64,000 nt of DNA from contig NZ_CP004078.1 in assembly GCF_000612505.1 (NCBI RefSeq), positions 4,287,279 through 4,351,278 of the forward strand, read 5' to 3'. This DNA comes from Paenibacillus sabinae T27 (GTDB lineage Bacteria; Bacillota; Bacilli; Paenibacillales; Paenibacillaceae). Under the pieces are notes generated by a model. The model saw nothing but the letters and a program-made list of their open reading frames with translations, had not been told where the DNA came from and made no database searches. The position numbers and the translations under genes are program-made. Shown here piece after piece: positions 33,080 to 42,568 of this stretch. How positions within the stretch are numbered: the first letter of the stretch is position 1; the number at the start of each line of letters is the position of its first letter.

Positions 33080-33247
33080 ATGAATAAAGGACTCTCGCTA
33101 TGGTTCGCCCTTTCTTCGATCCTGCTCCTCGCCGCAGCCTCCATTGCCCTCAGCTACCGGCTGTGGATGGCGCTCCTGCTGGGCGCCCTATGCGTGCTCA
33201 ATATCGGCTGGGGATTCATCATCAAAGCCCGCAGCGAAAGGAAATGA
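33080..33247 (+). CDS. small two-helix membrane protein
   Basis: This 55-residue protein starts MNKGLSLWFALSS, has two hydrophobic segments (about 6-25 and 28-48) and a basic tail (KARSERK). ATG 33080 is 7 bases after GGAGG; a longer frame to 33026 has no such site. The family is unknown. Confidence 0.6.
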   Translation: MNKGLSLWFALSSILLLAAASIALSYRLWMALLLGALCVLNIGWGFIIKARSERK

Positions 33248-33346
33248 CAAGCGTGCGCCGCAAAGGGTTTACACCCTAAGTCACTTCAAACCACAAGACC
33301 GGGAGAATCCCCCGCAAGAATACTCGCGTCCAGAAGGTTTACGGTC

Positions 33347-34333
33347 TTAACGCGCCGGCAGGAATCCCATCCGATCCTTGACCCCGGCCAGCGTTACCGA
33401 CGCCACGGCCCGGGCGCGCTCGGCTCCCGACGCGAGGATGTCGGTAATGGCGCCGGAGCTGCGGATCTCGCGGTAGCGCTCCTGAATCGGCTCAAGCGTC
33501 GCCACGACGACTTCGGCCAGATCCTTTTTGAAGCCGCCGTACATCTGTCCTTCATAGCGTTCGGTGATTTCCGCAAGCGACAGCCCGGAGCATTCCGAAT
33601 AAATGCTCATCAGATTGCTGACCTCCGGTTTGTTCGCCGCATCGTATACGATTTCCCGACCGGAATCCGTAGTCGCCCGGCTGATTTTTTTGCGGATGAC
33701 ATCCGGGGAATCGAGCAGGGCGATATAGCTGCCTGCGTTCGGGTTGCTCTTGCTCATTTTCTTCCGCCCGTCATCCAGCGACATGATCCGTGCGCCGACC
33801 TTCGGAATATACGGCTCCGGAATGGTGAAGAACTCGCCGTAGCGGTGGTTGAAACGCCCCGCCAGATCGCGGGTCAGCTCCAGATGCTGCTTCTGGTCTT
33901 CGCCCACCGGAACGAGATCCGCGTTGTACACCAGAATATCGGCGGCCATCAGCGCCGGGTATACGAACAATCCCGCGCCCACGGTGTCCTTGCCGGAGGA
34001 TTTGTCTTTAAACTGCGTCATCCGTTCCAGTTCGCCCATCGCGGTGAGCGTCGTCATAAGCCAGCCCAGTTCGGCGTGCTGGGGCACATGGGACTGCAGG
34101 TACACATTGGACCGGGCGGGATCGATGCCCGCCGCGATGAACAGCGCGGCTACTGCCTCGGACTGCTCGCGCAGGCTGGCCGGTTCCTGCGGTACGGTGA
34201 CGGCATGCAGGTCTACCACCATAAAATAACACTGGTGCTCTTCCTGAAGCTTGACGAAATTTTTCATCGCGCCGATATAGTTGCCGAGCGTCAGCGAGCC
34301 GCTGGGCTGTATGCCGGACAGAACTTTTTTCAT
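33347..34333 (-). CDS. trpS: tryptophanyl-tRNA synthetase
   Basis: This 328-residue class I synthetase has the HIGH-like 'SGIQPSGSLTLGNYIG' and the KMSKS loop 'GRKKMSKSNPN'. 'GEDQKQHLELTRDLAGRFN' is also characteristic. It charges tRNA-Trp. ATG 34333 follows CGGAGGAGAT; the frame is open to 34489 but that part is T-box leader. Confidence 0.95.
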   Translation of the reverse strand: MKKVLSGIQPSGSLTLGNYIGAMKNFVKLQEEHQCYFMVVDLHAVTVPQEPASLREQSEAVAALFIAAGIDPARSNVYLQSHVPQHAELGWLMTTLTAMGELERMTQFKDKSSGKDTVGAGLFVYPALMAADILVYNADLVPVGEDQKQHLELTRDLAGRFNHRYGEFFTIPEPYIPKVGARIMSLDDGRKKMSKSNPNAGSYIALLDSPDVIRKKISRATTDSGREIVYDAANKPEVSNLMSIYSECSGLSLAEITERYEGQMYGGFKKDLAEVVVATLEPIQERYREIRSSGAITDILASGAERARAVASVTLAGVKDRMGFLPAR

Positions 34334-34383
34334 AGTATATCTCCTCCGATTCAAATTCATGATCATTTCCCTAAAAAGAACGC

Positions 34384-34676
34384 AAAAAAGCCTCACTCCC
34401 AAGGGACGTGAGACCGTGGTGCCACCCTTATTTACCGCTGCAGCCTTTCTGTTGCGCTTACCGCCTGGAAGCGTCATGAAATGCTGCAAACCGCCTTAAG
34501 ACTTCCTGTAACGGGGAAGAACCGGCCGGTCTACCAGGGAGAGTTCTCCCGTTCGATCGCGGCGCTCAGGGGTCCATTCATCCGGGAGGCATTCTCCGGT
34601 TCGCATCACCCACCGGCTTTCTGATGACCTGCCACTCCCGCCTACTTATCCCCGTCATCGCATTGACAACATCGTT
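34384..34676 (-). promoter_or_regulatory. T-box leader of trpS
   Basis: On the minus strand the T-box AGGGTGGCACCACGG (34428-34414) is followed by a terminator (GTCTCACGTCCC with GGGAGTGAGGC, then six T, to 34384). A TGG at 34576-34574, flanked GAA-TGG-ACC, is the likely specifier codon for uncharged tRNA-Trp. Uncharged tRNA should stabilise the antiterminator and raise trpS expression. Confidence 0.92.
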
Positions 34677-34686
34677 AACTGAGTTC

Positions 34687-34716
34687 ATCATAGAGCCCGG
34701 AGAGCAGGTTTGTCAA
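34687..34716 (-). promoter_or_regulatory. promoter of trpS
   Basis: TTGACA (34716-34711) and TATGAT (34692-34687) are spaced by 18 bp, just ahead of the T-box leader. Confidence 0.7.
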
Positions 34717-34836
34717 ATGAGTGTTTAGCGAAATAATGAATTGTTTAACCGCGCGAACATAAATCTGTTATGATAAGGATATCGTGTTCACATCTATATT
34801 TTCGAATCAAGCGTACGAAAAAAAGGAGCATGGATC

Positions 34837-35814
34837 ATGAAACAGGTGACCAAAGGGCAATGGTGCGGTTATGATACTTACATTTTGCACAGCCGCGATT
34901 TGGAAGTCACGCTGCTGCCGCGTCTTGGCAACAACGTAATCTCCCTGTGGGACCGAAAGGAAGGGCGGGAGGTTCTGCGCCGGCCGGAAGAGGCGGATCT
35001 GGATTTCTATATGCAGAAGCCCTATCATTTCGGCATTCCGCTCCTGATTCCGCCAGGGCGAATCTCCAAGGGGCAGTTCGAATTCCAAGGCGCGCATTAC
35101 CAATTTGACCGCAACACCGCCGGCGACAACCATATTCACGGCCTTCACCGGACACAGTCCTGGTGCGTCAGCGATATTGAGGAAGACGATGAGGGCTGCG
35201 CGGTAACCACCGAATTCAAGACGACGGACGATCCCCACTGGATGCAGCAGCTGCCGGCTCCGCTTCAATTTGAAATGACCTTCCGGCTGCAGGATGCGGT
35301 TCTGTATCAGACCCTGAAGGTGACCCATCTCGGCAGCGGACGGAGCATCCCTTTCGGGATCGGCTATCACACCTGGTTCATGATTGACGGACAGCCGCAG
35401 CGATGGAGTCTGAAGCTGCCCGTAGAGAGTATCTACGAGCTGAATGACCAGCTTCTGCCCAGCGGAAAGGTGCTTCCGCTCGGCCCGCTCGAAGCCCTGA
35501 ATGAAGGCATGAACCTCCAGGGAACCAATTTCGACACCGCTTTGCGGATCGGCGCGATGACCCCTGTTCAGGCTCTGCTGCTTCGTGACGACGGCTACGG
35601 GCTTCGTTACAGCGGCGACGGGAACTATTTCCGTCATTGGGTCGTTTATACGAAAGGGCCTGCCGACCAGTATCTCTGCGCCGAGCCGTACACATGGCTT
35701 CCGGACGCGCCCAACGTTTCCCGGGACCCGGACTTCACCGGACTTCTGACGCTTTCTCCCGGCAAAAGTCTCGAACTAAAAACCTCAATTGAAATCATAT
35801 ATCCCGAAAAATGA
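34837..35814 (+). CDS. aldose 1-epimerase family protein
   Basis: This 325-residue protein has the galactose mutarotase fold. Candidate catalytic residues are His in 'DNHIHGLHR' and 'GIGYHTWFMI' and Glu in 'YLCAEPYTW'. The family interconverts alpha and beta anomers of aldoses or acts on related hexose phosphates; the substrate is not clear. The start follows AAAGGAGC. It is a single gene. Confidence 0.88.
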   Translation: MKQVTKGQWCGYDTYILHSRDLEVTLLPRLGNNVISLWDRKEGREVLRRPEEADLDFYMQKPYHFGIPLLIPPGRISKGQFEFQGAHYQFDRNTAGDNHIHGLHRTQSWCVSDIEEDDEGCAVTTEFKTTDDPHWMQQLPAPLQFEMTFRLQDAVLYQTLKVTHLGSGRSIPFGIGYHTWFMIDGQPQRWSLKLPVESIYELNDQLLPSGKVLPLGPLEALNEGMNLQGTNFDTALRIGAMTPVQALLLRDDGYGLRYSGDGNYFRHWVVYTKGPADQYLCAEPYTWLPDAPNVSRDPDFTGLLTLSPGKSLELKTSIEIIYPEK

Positions 35815-36018
35815 CATAATCGTGGTATTACAAATACCGCAAACAGCGCCAAGAGGGCAATCCGCAGCTACAAACCGGGTTGCCCTCTTGCTGCATTCCG
35901 CAGCCGGGATTAGCTTTGTAAGGACGCGCGTTTCTAAGGAAAAATCCGCAGCTGACGCGTGAATTCGCCGTATTTTTATACACTTATTCCCAGCCTTTGA
36001 ACCTTTCTTTATCATGCA

Positions 36019-36045
36019 TGAATTCCCGCCTTCGCGCTCATACTA
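36019..36045 (+). promoter_or_regulatory. sigma-G/F-like promoter of the SASP gene
   Basis: TGAATT (36019-36024) and CATACTA (36039-36045) with 14-15 bp between fit forespore promoters, which is expected for an SASP gene. Confidence 0.5.
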
Positions 36046-36075
36046 TCTCTACCAAGGACGAAGGAGGTGACACAC

Positions 36076-36312
36076 ATGGGTCAAGTAGGTCAAAACCAAG
36101 GTCGCAGCAGCCGTTCCAACAACCTGGTCGTTCCTCAAGCAACCGCTGCGCTGCAACAACTGAAACTTGAAGCGGCGCAAGAGCTTGGAGTAACAATCCC
36201 TCAAGACGGTTACTATGGTAACTACACTTCCCGCGAAACCGGTTCTCTGGGAGGATATATCACCAAACGTCTTGTACAACTGGCAGAGCAACAACTCTCC
36301 GGTCGTGTGTAA
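36076..36312 (+). CDS. small acid-soluble spore protein, alpha/beta type
   Basis: This 78-residue protein has the two family signatures: 'LEAAQELGV' after 'LVVPQATAALQQLK', and 'SRETGSLGGYITKRLVQLAEQQL'. These proteins coat and protect spore DNA and are degraded at germination by Gpr near the 'KLEAAQE' site. ATG 36076 is 8 bases after GAAGGAGG. It marks the host as a spore former. Confidence 0.95.
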   Translation: MGQVGQNQGRSSRSNNLVVPQATAALQQLKLEAAQELGVTIPQDGYYGNYTSRETGSLGGYITKRLVQLAEQQLSGRV

Positions 36313-36370
36313 TGCATAGTTCATCGTTTTTATTCAGCCGGTCCTAATGGGCCAGCCGAACAGCTAATCG

Positions 36371-36402
36371 GCCTCCCGCTTCGCTGAAGCGGGGGCTTTT
36401 TC
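36371..36402 (+). terminator. terminator of the SASP gene
   Basis: CCCGCTTC and GAAGCGGG pair around GCT, followed by GGCTTTTT. Confidence 0.8.
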
Positions 36403-36429
36403 AAATTCAAGTATGATTAAACAGCGAAG

Positions 36430-36837
36430 TTATCCGCAATAATGATCAGTCTCTGCCTGTGTGTTGCGGGGATAGCGGATCATCAGATTAGCCATGTTGT
36501 AATTGGATTCCATTACGGCGTCGACCATTACAATATCCTGCCTTACGGCAAATTCATAGCTGATTTCGCCATGCGTCCACCGCCGTTTGAATTTCAGACT
36601 TTCCAGCGCCATCAGGCGAAACGAAGACAGCTGCCCGGCGGTAAGCCCCTCCCCCTTGTCGGTGAATGTGCCGCTGCGTCCGGATAGAGGATTATGGCGG
36701 ATACCGAATTTGCCAATGACATTATTTCGTATTTGTACAAATACGGTTCCGGAAGACAATCCCGACAATTCCTCCTGAAGCTCTTTAAACACCAGATCCA
36801 TCTGCCTCGCCAAAGACAATTGTTCCGTCTTAAGCAT
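36430..36837 (-). CDS. conserved hypothetical protein
   Basis: This is a 135-residue soluble protein with no signal peptide or membrane segment. The readable features are an N-terminal helix (LARQMDLVFKELQEELSG), then strands 'TVFVQIRNNVIGKFGIRH' and 'GEISYEFAVRQDIVMVDAVME'. The start follows GAGGAGGAAAG. I do not recognise the family. Confidence 0.65.
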   Translation of the reverse strand: MLKTEQLSLARQMDLVFKELQEELSGLSSGTVFVQIRNNVIGKFGIRHNPLSGRSGTFTDKGEGLTAGQLSSFRLMALESLKFKRRWTHGEISYEFAVRQDIVMVDAVMESNYNMANLMIRYPRNTQAETDHYCG

Positions 36838-37021
36838 ATCTTTCCTCCTCTTTATACATACAGCCTTACTGCCTAAGGCTTAGGACTCATTATAGGATAT
36901 CGGACCGAACCGTACAACAATTATCAACATAATTGGGTTATTATCCCTATAAATGCGCATTTTTCAACGTTTTCTTCCATCTTCCTTGCTTCTAATCGAT
37001 TGTTTTCGACAAATATCCATG

Positions 37022-37061
37022 AAAAACGACCCCCACAATGCTACGCATCGCGGGGGTCGTT
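37022..37061 (-). terminator. terminator of the M3 peptidase gene
   Basis: On the minus strand ACGACCCCCGCGATGCG and GCATTGTGGGGGTCGT pair, followed by TTTTTC. Apart from this, 36838-37137 shows no gene. Confidence 0.75.
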
Positions 37062-37137
37062 CATATTCGCACACTAAAAACGCAACAAAATGTGCTTTTT
37101 CTCCTCAAATCTAACTAACTTTTGCGTAAATCCGAAG

Positions 37138-38937
37138 TCAAGCCAAATGCTTCGTCATCTCCAGGAAGGCAGAAATGTCTTCAAGAATCAGATCGGCAGC
37201 TCCCTGCCAGAAGTCCGGCCGAGTCAGATCGACGCCCAGATGTTTGCGTACCAGATCCTCAAGCGTCATGACGCCGGTATCCCGCAGCAGCGCATCGTAT
37301 TTATCCGCGAAGGACGGCCCTTCCTGCAGAGCAAGGCGGTATAGCCCCGTGCTGAACATATAGCCGACCGTGTACGGGAAATTGTAGAACGGCACGTCGG
37401 TAATATAGAAATGCAGCTTCGACGCCCAGAAATGCGGATGGTAGCCGGACAGCACTCCGCCGAACGCTTCCTTCTGCGCCTCCATCATAAGCGCGGAAAT
37501 CTCCTCGGCGCTGACCAGTCCACCTTTGCGCTTCTCATAGAACCTTGTCTCGAACAGGAAGCGGGCATGGATGTTCATAAAAAAGGCGACGCTGTTCTGA
37601 ATCTTCTCCTCCAGCAGCGCCAGCTTCTCCTCATCGCTGTCCGCCGCCTTGACCTGGGCGTCCGATACGATTACCTCGGCGAAGGTTGAGGCCGTTTCAG
37701 CTACGTTCATGGCGTAGTTCTGATTCAGCACCGGCTGGTCATCCAACAGGAAGGAGTGGTAGGCGTGGCCCAGCTCATGCGCCAGCGTGGCGACATTGGA
37801 AGGCGTGCCGCTGTACGTCATAAAGATCCGGGATTCATTTATCAGCGGGAACGAGACGCAGAAGCCGCCGGGACGCTTACCCGGCCGGTCCTCTACCTCG
37901 ATCCAATCGCTGTCGAACGCGCGCTCGGCGAATTCCGCGAGCTTCGGGCTGAACTTGCGGAACTGGGTGACGATTTCTTCCGCCGCCCGGTCGTAAGGAA
38001 TCTTGCCCGAGGACTTCGCAATCGGAGCCTCCACGTCTTCCCAGCTGAGCGATTCCAGTCCCAGCAGCTTGGCCTTGCGCTCCAGGTACGAGATAAGGAC
38101 CGGCTTGCTCTTGACGATGACATCCCACATGGCGTCTAGCGATTCGCGGGTCATGCGGTTGATGCTGAGCGGCTCCTTCAGCACATCGTCCCATCCCCGG
38201 CGCTCATACAGCTTCAGGCGGAAGCCTGCCAGATGGTTCAGCGTGTCGGCGGCATAATCGGCGACGCCTTCCCACGCCTGCTCCCATTTGGCGAACATTT
38301 CCTTGCGCGCCTTATTGTCATTGACATGCAGCTTGTTGAAGGCTTGGCCCGCTGACAGCTTCTTCTCTCCATCCTCGTCGGAGTAGGGGATGGCGATTGA
38401 GCTGACGATCGTCTCATAGTGCTCGCTCCAGCCGTGATAGCCGTCCACCGCGAGTTCAAGCGCCAGGCTCTCGAGCTCAGGGCTCATTTTCTCGCGGGCT
38501 AGGTCCCGGCTTTCGCTCAGCACGAACGACAGCGGCGCGATTTCGGGCCGGGCCATCCATTCTGCCCATACCTCGTCACTGGTCTGGCGCAGTACATTCT
38601 CGAATTCCGACGTTACGCCCTGAAACCGGGCGCTGAGCCCGGCCACGGTGCCCGAGAGGCGGACGGCTCCTTTATCCTGCTGGTTCTGCGCGCCGAGGCA
38701 TCCGGCGAACTCCGATGCCTGAACCAGCCGCGCGGTACAGCTCTGCAGCAGATCGATCACACCGTCAAGCGACCGGGTCGACTCCAGATCGGCCGGAGCC
38801 TGCGCGGCTCTTACCTTGTCCGCTAGCGTGCCGATATCCTTTTCCAGATCGCTTAAGAAGCGTTCAAACTCGGGAGAAGACGATCCTCCCGGAAAGAGAG
38901 AATCGAGTTCCCAGGTTAAAGACAACGGCTGTTTCAT
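37138..38937 (-). CDS. M3-family oligoendopeptidase (PepF-like)
   Basis: This 599-residue cytoplasmic metallopeptidase has HELGHAYHS (HExxH with zinc ligands) at about residues 394-402 and the third ligand Glu in 'NVAETASTFAEVI'. It cleaves short oligopeptides. The length is usual. The start follows a weak site (GGTGATAGAAG). It is a single gene with its own terminator. Confidence 0.93.
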   Translation of the reverse strand: MKQPLSLTWELDSLFPGGSSSPEFERFLSDLEKDIGTLADKVRAAQAPADLESTRSLDGVIDLLQSCTARLVQASEFAGCLGAQNQQDKGAVRLSGTVAGLSARFQGVTSEFENVLRQTSDEVWAEWMARPEIAPLSFVLSESRDLAREKMSPELESLALELAVDGYHGWSEHYETIVSSIAIPYSDEDGEKKLSAGQAFNKLHVNDNKARKEMFAKWEQAWEGVADYAADTLNHLAGFRLKLYERRGWDDVLKEPLSINRMTRESLDAMWDVIVKSKPVLISYLERKAKLLGLESLSWEDVEAPIAKSSGKIPYDRAAEEIVTQFRKFSPKLAEFAERAFDSDWIEVEDRPGKRPGGFCVSFPLINESRIFMTYSGTPSNVATLAHELGHAYHSFLLDDQPVLNQNYAMNVAETASTFAEVIVSDAQVKAADSDEEKLALLEEKIQNSVAFFMNIHARFLFETRFYEKRKGGLVSAEEISALMMEAQKEAFGGVLSGYHPHFWASKLHFYITDVPFYNFPYTVGYMFSTGLYRLALQEGPSFADKYDALLRDTGVMTLEDLVRKHLGVDLTRPDFWQGAADLILEDISAFLEMTKHLA

Positions 38938-39199
38938 CTTCTATCACCATTCCTTTACAAATGATCCATTCCCCGGAACCGTTCATGCAACATTGCTTTG
39001 TCATCTGCCGCATCCCATGGTAAAGTGAATAACACGCCTTACCTTTAAGCATTGCGCAGAGATCCGGAGCTCCTGCTTATTCATCGTAATCCAAAGACGG
39101 GAATGCTTCAACTCGTCTACAGCTTGTATACCTAAGCGTTCGAACCCGGGTTCTGTCAAATGCCCATTTCATTTACAAAAGGACAGGAGGATCTTAACC

Positions 39200-39382
39200 A
39201 TGCGGCCACTTCAAATTTCGCCGGAAACGGCCTTGATGCTCTCCAAGCAGCTGGGTGTGCCCCTTGAACACTTGATGCATATGCCCCAGCATATTTTATT
39301 GCAAAAAATAGCCGAGCTATCCAAAAAAAATACGGAAGAAGGTAACGCGGAAGCCGGCGGTGAAGGCAAGGACAAAGCATGA
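39200..39382 (+). CDS. YycC-like protein
   Basis: This 60-residue protein begins MRPLQISPETALMLSKQLG and continues 'PLEHLMHMPQHILLQKIAEL', which matches the small YycC family of bacilli (function unknown). The tail is Glu/Gly-rich. ATG follows AGGAGGATC. Its last bases overlap the next gene (ATGA), so translation is coupled. Confidence 0.75.
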   Translation: MRPLQISPETALMLSKQLGVPLEHLMHMPQHILLQKIAELSKKNTEEGNAEAGGEGKDKA

Positions 39383-39609
39383 TTCCATTCAGCCACGCCT
39401 GGCCTTATGAAATCATATTGGGCGATGTGTACGTCCAATCCTGTCCATTCTGCCATACGGAGAACGTGCTTCTCCCCATGAAACCAAAAGAGCTGCAGAG
39501 TGTTCGGGAAGGCAAGAAGAAACTTCTTGTCTTCCCGTGCTGCAGCGAAAGGCCAGTCGTCGTGGATAGCGACGGCGATTATTTGTTGTTCGACCGGGCG
39601 GTGCGCTAA
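39379..39609 (+). CDS. small zinc-ribbon-like protein
   Basis: This 76-residue protein has CPFCHTENV (CxxC) and later 'FPCCSERPV', together a plausible zinc knuckle. It overlaps the yycC-like gene by 4 bp. The function is unknown. Confidence 0.7.
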   Translation: MIPFSHAWPYEIILGDVYVQSCPFCHTENVLLPMKPKELQSVREGKKKLLVFPCCSERPVVVDSDGDYLLFDRAVR

Positions 39610-39653
39610 AGCGCCGCCTTTTTTTTATAGCGGCAACCGGCAGATGTGCTTCG

Positions 39654-40364
39654 TTACGTCCCCGTCAGAGTCGTTCCCGCAGCCGGACCGCTCTCTTCCC
39701 CGAGCATCTGCTCGCGGAGGACCGACCACTGCTCGCGCGCTGCCCGAATCATCGAAGCATCCATAATCCGCCGGTCGTTGATCAGACGGGAGAACCATTT
39801 GACGGCCTCGGAGAACTGGCCGATCCGCCGGTAGATCTCGCCGATCAGGAACATCAGCCGCGCATCATTCCCGCCAACTCCATCCTGTTCAAACACATGG
39901 ATATAGGACTCCAGCGAATACTGGAGAAAGCGCTGCTCCTGCCCGTTATCGCCTTGATAACGGTAGAGCCAGGCAATATGGTGTAGAAGGCTTGCGACGA
40001 TTCGCTCTTTGTCGTGAATGAACTGTGCGCAGATAAGCGCCAGCTTATAGGTCTCCATTGCTTCTGCCCAGCTGCGCTTGCCTCCGAAATCCCGGGGCTG
40101 CCACCGGCTGCTGATCCGCTCGTTAATCGCCTTCCGCTGCCAATCGGCCAGCCTGGACACGGAGTTCTCCGTAGAGGCGAAGCCGCACGAGGGACAAACC
40201 CGGACAACATAGTAATCCGGATTCTCTTCCTTGTAGTAGGCGCAGAAATCGGCATCCCGGCGAAAAGCCCTCTTCAGGCTCGGACGCACTCTGGACGTTT
40301 CAAATTCATGTTCACAGTTGCAGCACACTACTTTGATCGTATACAAAGGCTCCAAATAGGTCAT
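39654..40364 (-). CDS. DUF2225 protein
   Basis: This protein of about 236 residues has an N-terminal double zinc knuckle, CCNCEHEF and 'VCPSCGFAS', followed by a helical repeat region of TPR type ('ETYKLALICAQFI', 'YIHVFEQD', 'RLMFLIGEIYRRIGQFSEAVKWF'). This is the DUF2225 layout; the function is unknown. ATG 40364 lies 9 bases after AAGGA and avoids overlap with the globin gene upstream. Confidence 0.85.
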   Translation of the reverse strand: MTYLEPLYTIKVVCCNCEHEFETSRVRPSLKRAFRRDADFCAYYKEENPDYYVVRVCPSCGFASTENSVSRLADWQRKAINERISSRWQPRDFGGKRSWAEAMETYKLALICAQFIHDKERIVASLLHHIAWLYRYQGDNGQEQRFLQYSLESYIHVFEQDGVGGNDARLMFLIGEIYRRIGQFSEAVKWFSRLINDRRIMDASMIRAAREQWSVLREQMLGEESGPAAGTTLTGT

Positions 40365-40393
40365 ACGCCTCATTCCTTTCTCGTCCGTCACGC

Positions 40394-40783
40394 TTAATCT
40401 GCTGCGGGGGGCATGTTGACGAAGTGGCGGGCCGGACCTGCCAGCCGCTGTAGTACGAAAGTCCGAAGCGGCTCCTCTACGCCGGTTTCCTCCAGCGCTT
40501 CTCCCATGCAGGCCAGCCACTCTTCTGCCCGGTTCTCCGTAATCGGCACATGCATATGCCTCGCTCTCATCATGGGGTGTCCGTACACCTCGGAATACAG
40601 CGGCGGACCACCGAAGAATTGGGTCAGGAAGCGGTACTGCTTATCCATAACGGGAGAAATATCGACCGGAAAAAGAGGACCAAGCCGCGGGTGGGCCTGC
40701 ACTTTGCCATAAAACACTTCCACCAGCCTGCGTAATCCTTCGGCTCCCCCAAGATTTTCATATATGCTTTCATTCGGATTCAT
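40394..40783 (-). CDS. truncated hemoglobin, group II (YjbI-like)
   Basis: This protein of about 129 residues has a 2-over-2 globin fold: 'IYENLGGAEGLRRLVEVFYGKV', 'FLTQFFGGPPLYSEVYGHPMMRARH' (proximal His region) and 'MHVPITENRAEEWLACM' with the Trp at G8 typical of group II. It binds heme and may handle O2 or peroxide. The start is ATG 40783 or TTG 40795; neither has an ideal site. The next gene is 30 bp away. Confidence 0.88.
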   Translation of the reverse strand: MNPNESIYENLGGAEGLRRLVEVFYGKVQAHPRLGPLFPVDISPVMDKQYRFLTQFFGGPPLYSEVYGHPMMRARHMHVPITENRAEEWLACMGEALEETGVEEPLRTFVLQRLAGPARHFVNMPPAAD

Positions 40784-40969
40784 TGAAGTAACCAACTTTC
40801 CGCCGTTTTTAATTATATCGGCCTATTGATTATAACAAATTAGGGGTCATTCGACATCTTTCGCCCCAAATTTTAGTTATGACAAAAAACCCTTACACAG
40901 TAAACAAGACCCGTTCGGAGATATTGTTCTGTGAAAAGGTGCCTATATGTAATATTCCCCCTAATAAGT

Positions 40970-41024
40970 GAAAAAAGACGCTAAACAAGCCAAAAAAGAC
41001 GCTAAACAAATGTTTAGCGTCTGC
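40970..41024 (-). terminator. terminator with a duplicated 3' arm
   Basis: On the minus strand GACGCTAAACA-TTT-GTTTAGCGTC is followed by TTTTTT, and then TTGTTTAGCGTC plus TTTTTT is repeated. Either copy of the 3' arm can close the stem. It follows the 33-residue gene directly. Confidence 0.75.
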
Positions 41025-41030
41025 AGCATA

Positions 41031-41132
41031 TTAATAGGTCCGCCAATCCTCATCGCCGGGAGAGACGAGGGAGGCCCGGATGACATAAACAAAGGCGCAA
41101 ACGAGAACGCCGGCAACTACGCTCATCATCAT
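41031..41132 (-). CDS. 33-residue membrane peptide
   Basis: The frame begins with three ATG codons (41132-41124) after GGATGGAG and encodes MMMSVVAGVLVCAFVYVIRA and a short polar tail (SLVSPGDEDWRTY). There is one membrane helix. The stop lies 7 bp before a strong terminator, which supports a real transcript. The family is unknown. Confidence 0.5.
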   Translation of the reverse strand: MMMSVVAGVLVCAFVYVIRASLVSPGDEDWRTY

Positions 41133-41299
41133 CACTCCATCCCTGAATTTTGAAGTTTTCGAAAGGGTGCTTTAATTAACTTTTATATTACCATAAATAA
41201 AGCGAAAATGCACTCCCGTTTGTAACCGCTTTCCTATATTTTTTTGGGATGTTTGTCCCTAATACCGCATATCTTACCATAGACCGGGAGGCGTAAATT

Positions 41300-42568
41300 A
41301 TGACCTTGAACAAGTTAAAGGGGCCGTTTCTGGCGCTGGTGCTCGCCGGCTGCATGCTGCTTCTGCTGCTTCACCCCGAAGCCGCCCTTGGCGCCGCGCT
41401 GCGCGGGCTGGCCATCTGGTGGGATGTGCTGTTTCCGTCGCTCTTTCCCTTCTTTGTGATCTCCGAGCTCATGCTTGGCTTCGGGGTCGTCCACCTGTTC
41501 GGCGCTCTGCTTGATCCGCTGATGCGCCCGCTGTTCCGAATCCCTGGAAGCGGCGGCTTTGTAATGGCGATGGGCTATGTGTCCGGCTACCCGGTAGGCG
41601 CCCGACTGACGGCCAAGCTCCGGGAGCAGAATCTGCTAACCCGGGTGGAGGGCGAAAGACTTGTGGCCTTCACGACGTCCTCAGACCCGATCTTTCTGCT
41701 GGGCGCCGTATCAGTCGGCTTCTTTCAGAATGCCGCTTTGGGTCCCTGCCTGGCGATTGCCCATTACGGCAGCGGCCTGCTCGTCGGACTGCTGATGTCC
41801 TTTCACGGGCGCAAGGAAGAGGCGGACGCCGCGGGCCCGCCCAGGTCTGTGGCGGAACGGACAGCCTCCCGCTCGGCCACGGCGGGGCCCCCGAAAGCGG
41901 CGGGGATTCGCGCCGCCCTCGCCTCCATGGCCGAGGCCCGCCGCCGCGACGGGCGTTCGCTCGGAGAGCTTCTGAAGGGGGCGGTGCAATCCTCTCTGCA
42001 CCTTATTATTGTCGTAGGCGGCCTGGTTGTATTCTTCACTGTACTGATGGAGCTGCTGAACCGAGCCGGAGTGATGGCCTTCCTCTTTTCGCTGACCGGA
42101 GGACTCTTATCGCTCTTCCGTTTCCCCGCCGGGTTGAACGAGGCGATCACCAGCGGATTCTTCGAAGTTACGCTTGGTGCCAAGGCCTCAGGAGCCGCAG
42201 CGTCCGCGCTCCCCTTCAAAGCCGCCGCGGCCGCCTTCATTCTCTCCTGGGGAGGCCTGTCCGTGCACGCCCAGGTCGCGAGCATATGGAACGGCACCGG
42301 GCTTCGCTATCTGCCGTTCATGGCCGCCCGCTTTCTGCATGCTTTCCTGGCTGCCGGATTTACGCTGCTTCTCTGGCGGCCAATGATGGAGGCATCCCCG
42401 GCGCTGGCCTTCCCGTGGACGCCCGTTCCCGGACTGTATCCGCCCGCCGCAGGATTCGCGCTCCTTCCTCTCCTGCTCGCCGGCACTCTGCTGCTGTCGC
42501 TTGCAGCGGCTGCCACCGGCAGGGTTCTGCGTCTTCTGCGCCCGCGCGGAAGTCGACCCCGGAGCTGA
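41300..42568 (+). CDS. ylbJ: sporulation integral membrane protein YlbJ
   Basis: This 422-residue protein has about eight to ten membrane helices and the family pattern 'WWDVLFPSLFPFFVISELM', 'GFVMAMGYVSGYPVGARLTAKLRE' and 'AFTTSSDPIFLLGAVSVGFF'. YlbJ resembles nucleoside-type transporters and is needed for spore cortex formation in B. subtilis. A hydrophilic, Ala-rich loop covers about 175-225. The start follows GGGAGGCG. Confidence 0.88.
   Translation: MTLNKLKGPFLALVLAGCMLLLLLHPEAALGAALRGLAIWWDVLFPSLFPFFVISELMLGFGVVHLFGALLDPLMRPLFRIPGSGGFVMAMGYVSGYPVGARLTAKLREQNLLTRVEGERLVAFTTSSDPIFLLGAVSVGFFQNAALGPCLAIAHYGSGLLVGLLMSFHGRKEEADAAGPPRSVAERTASRSATAGPPKAAGIRAALASMAEARRRDGRSLGELLKGAVQSSLHLIIVVGGLVVFFTVLMELLNRAGVMAFLFSLTGGLLSLFRFPAGLNEAITSGFFEVTLGAKASGAAASALPFKAAAAAFILSWGGLSVHAQVASIWNGTGLRYLPFMAARFLHAFLAAGFTLLLWRPMMEASPALAFPWTPVPGLYPPAAGFALLPLLLAGTLLLSLAAAATGRVLRLLRPRGSRPRS

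Noticed and set aside
34334..34489. Upstream extension of trpS
   Set aside because: The stretch is the T-box terminator and antiterminator region.
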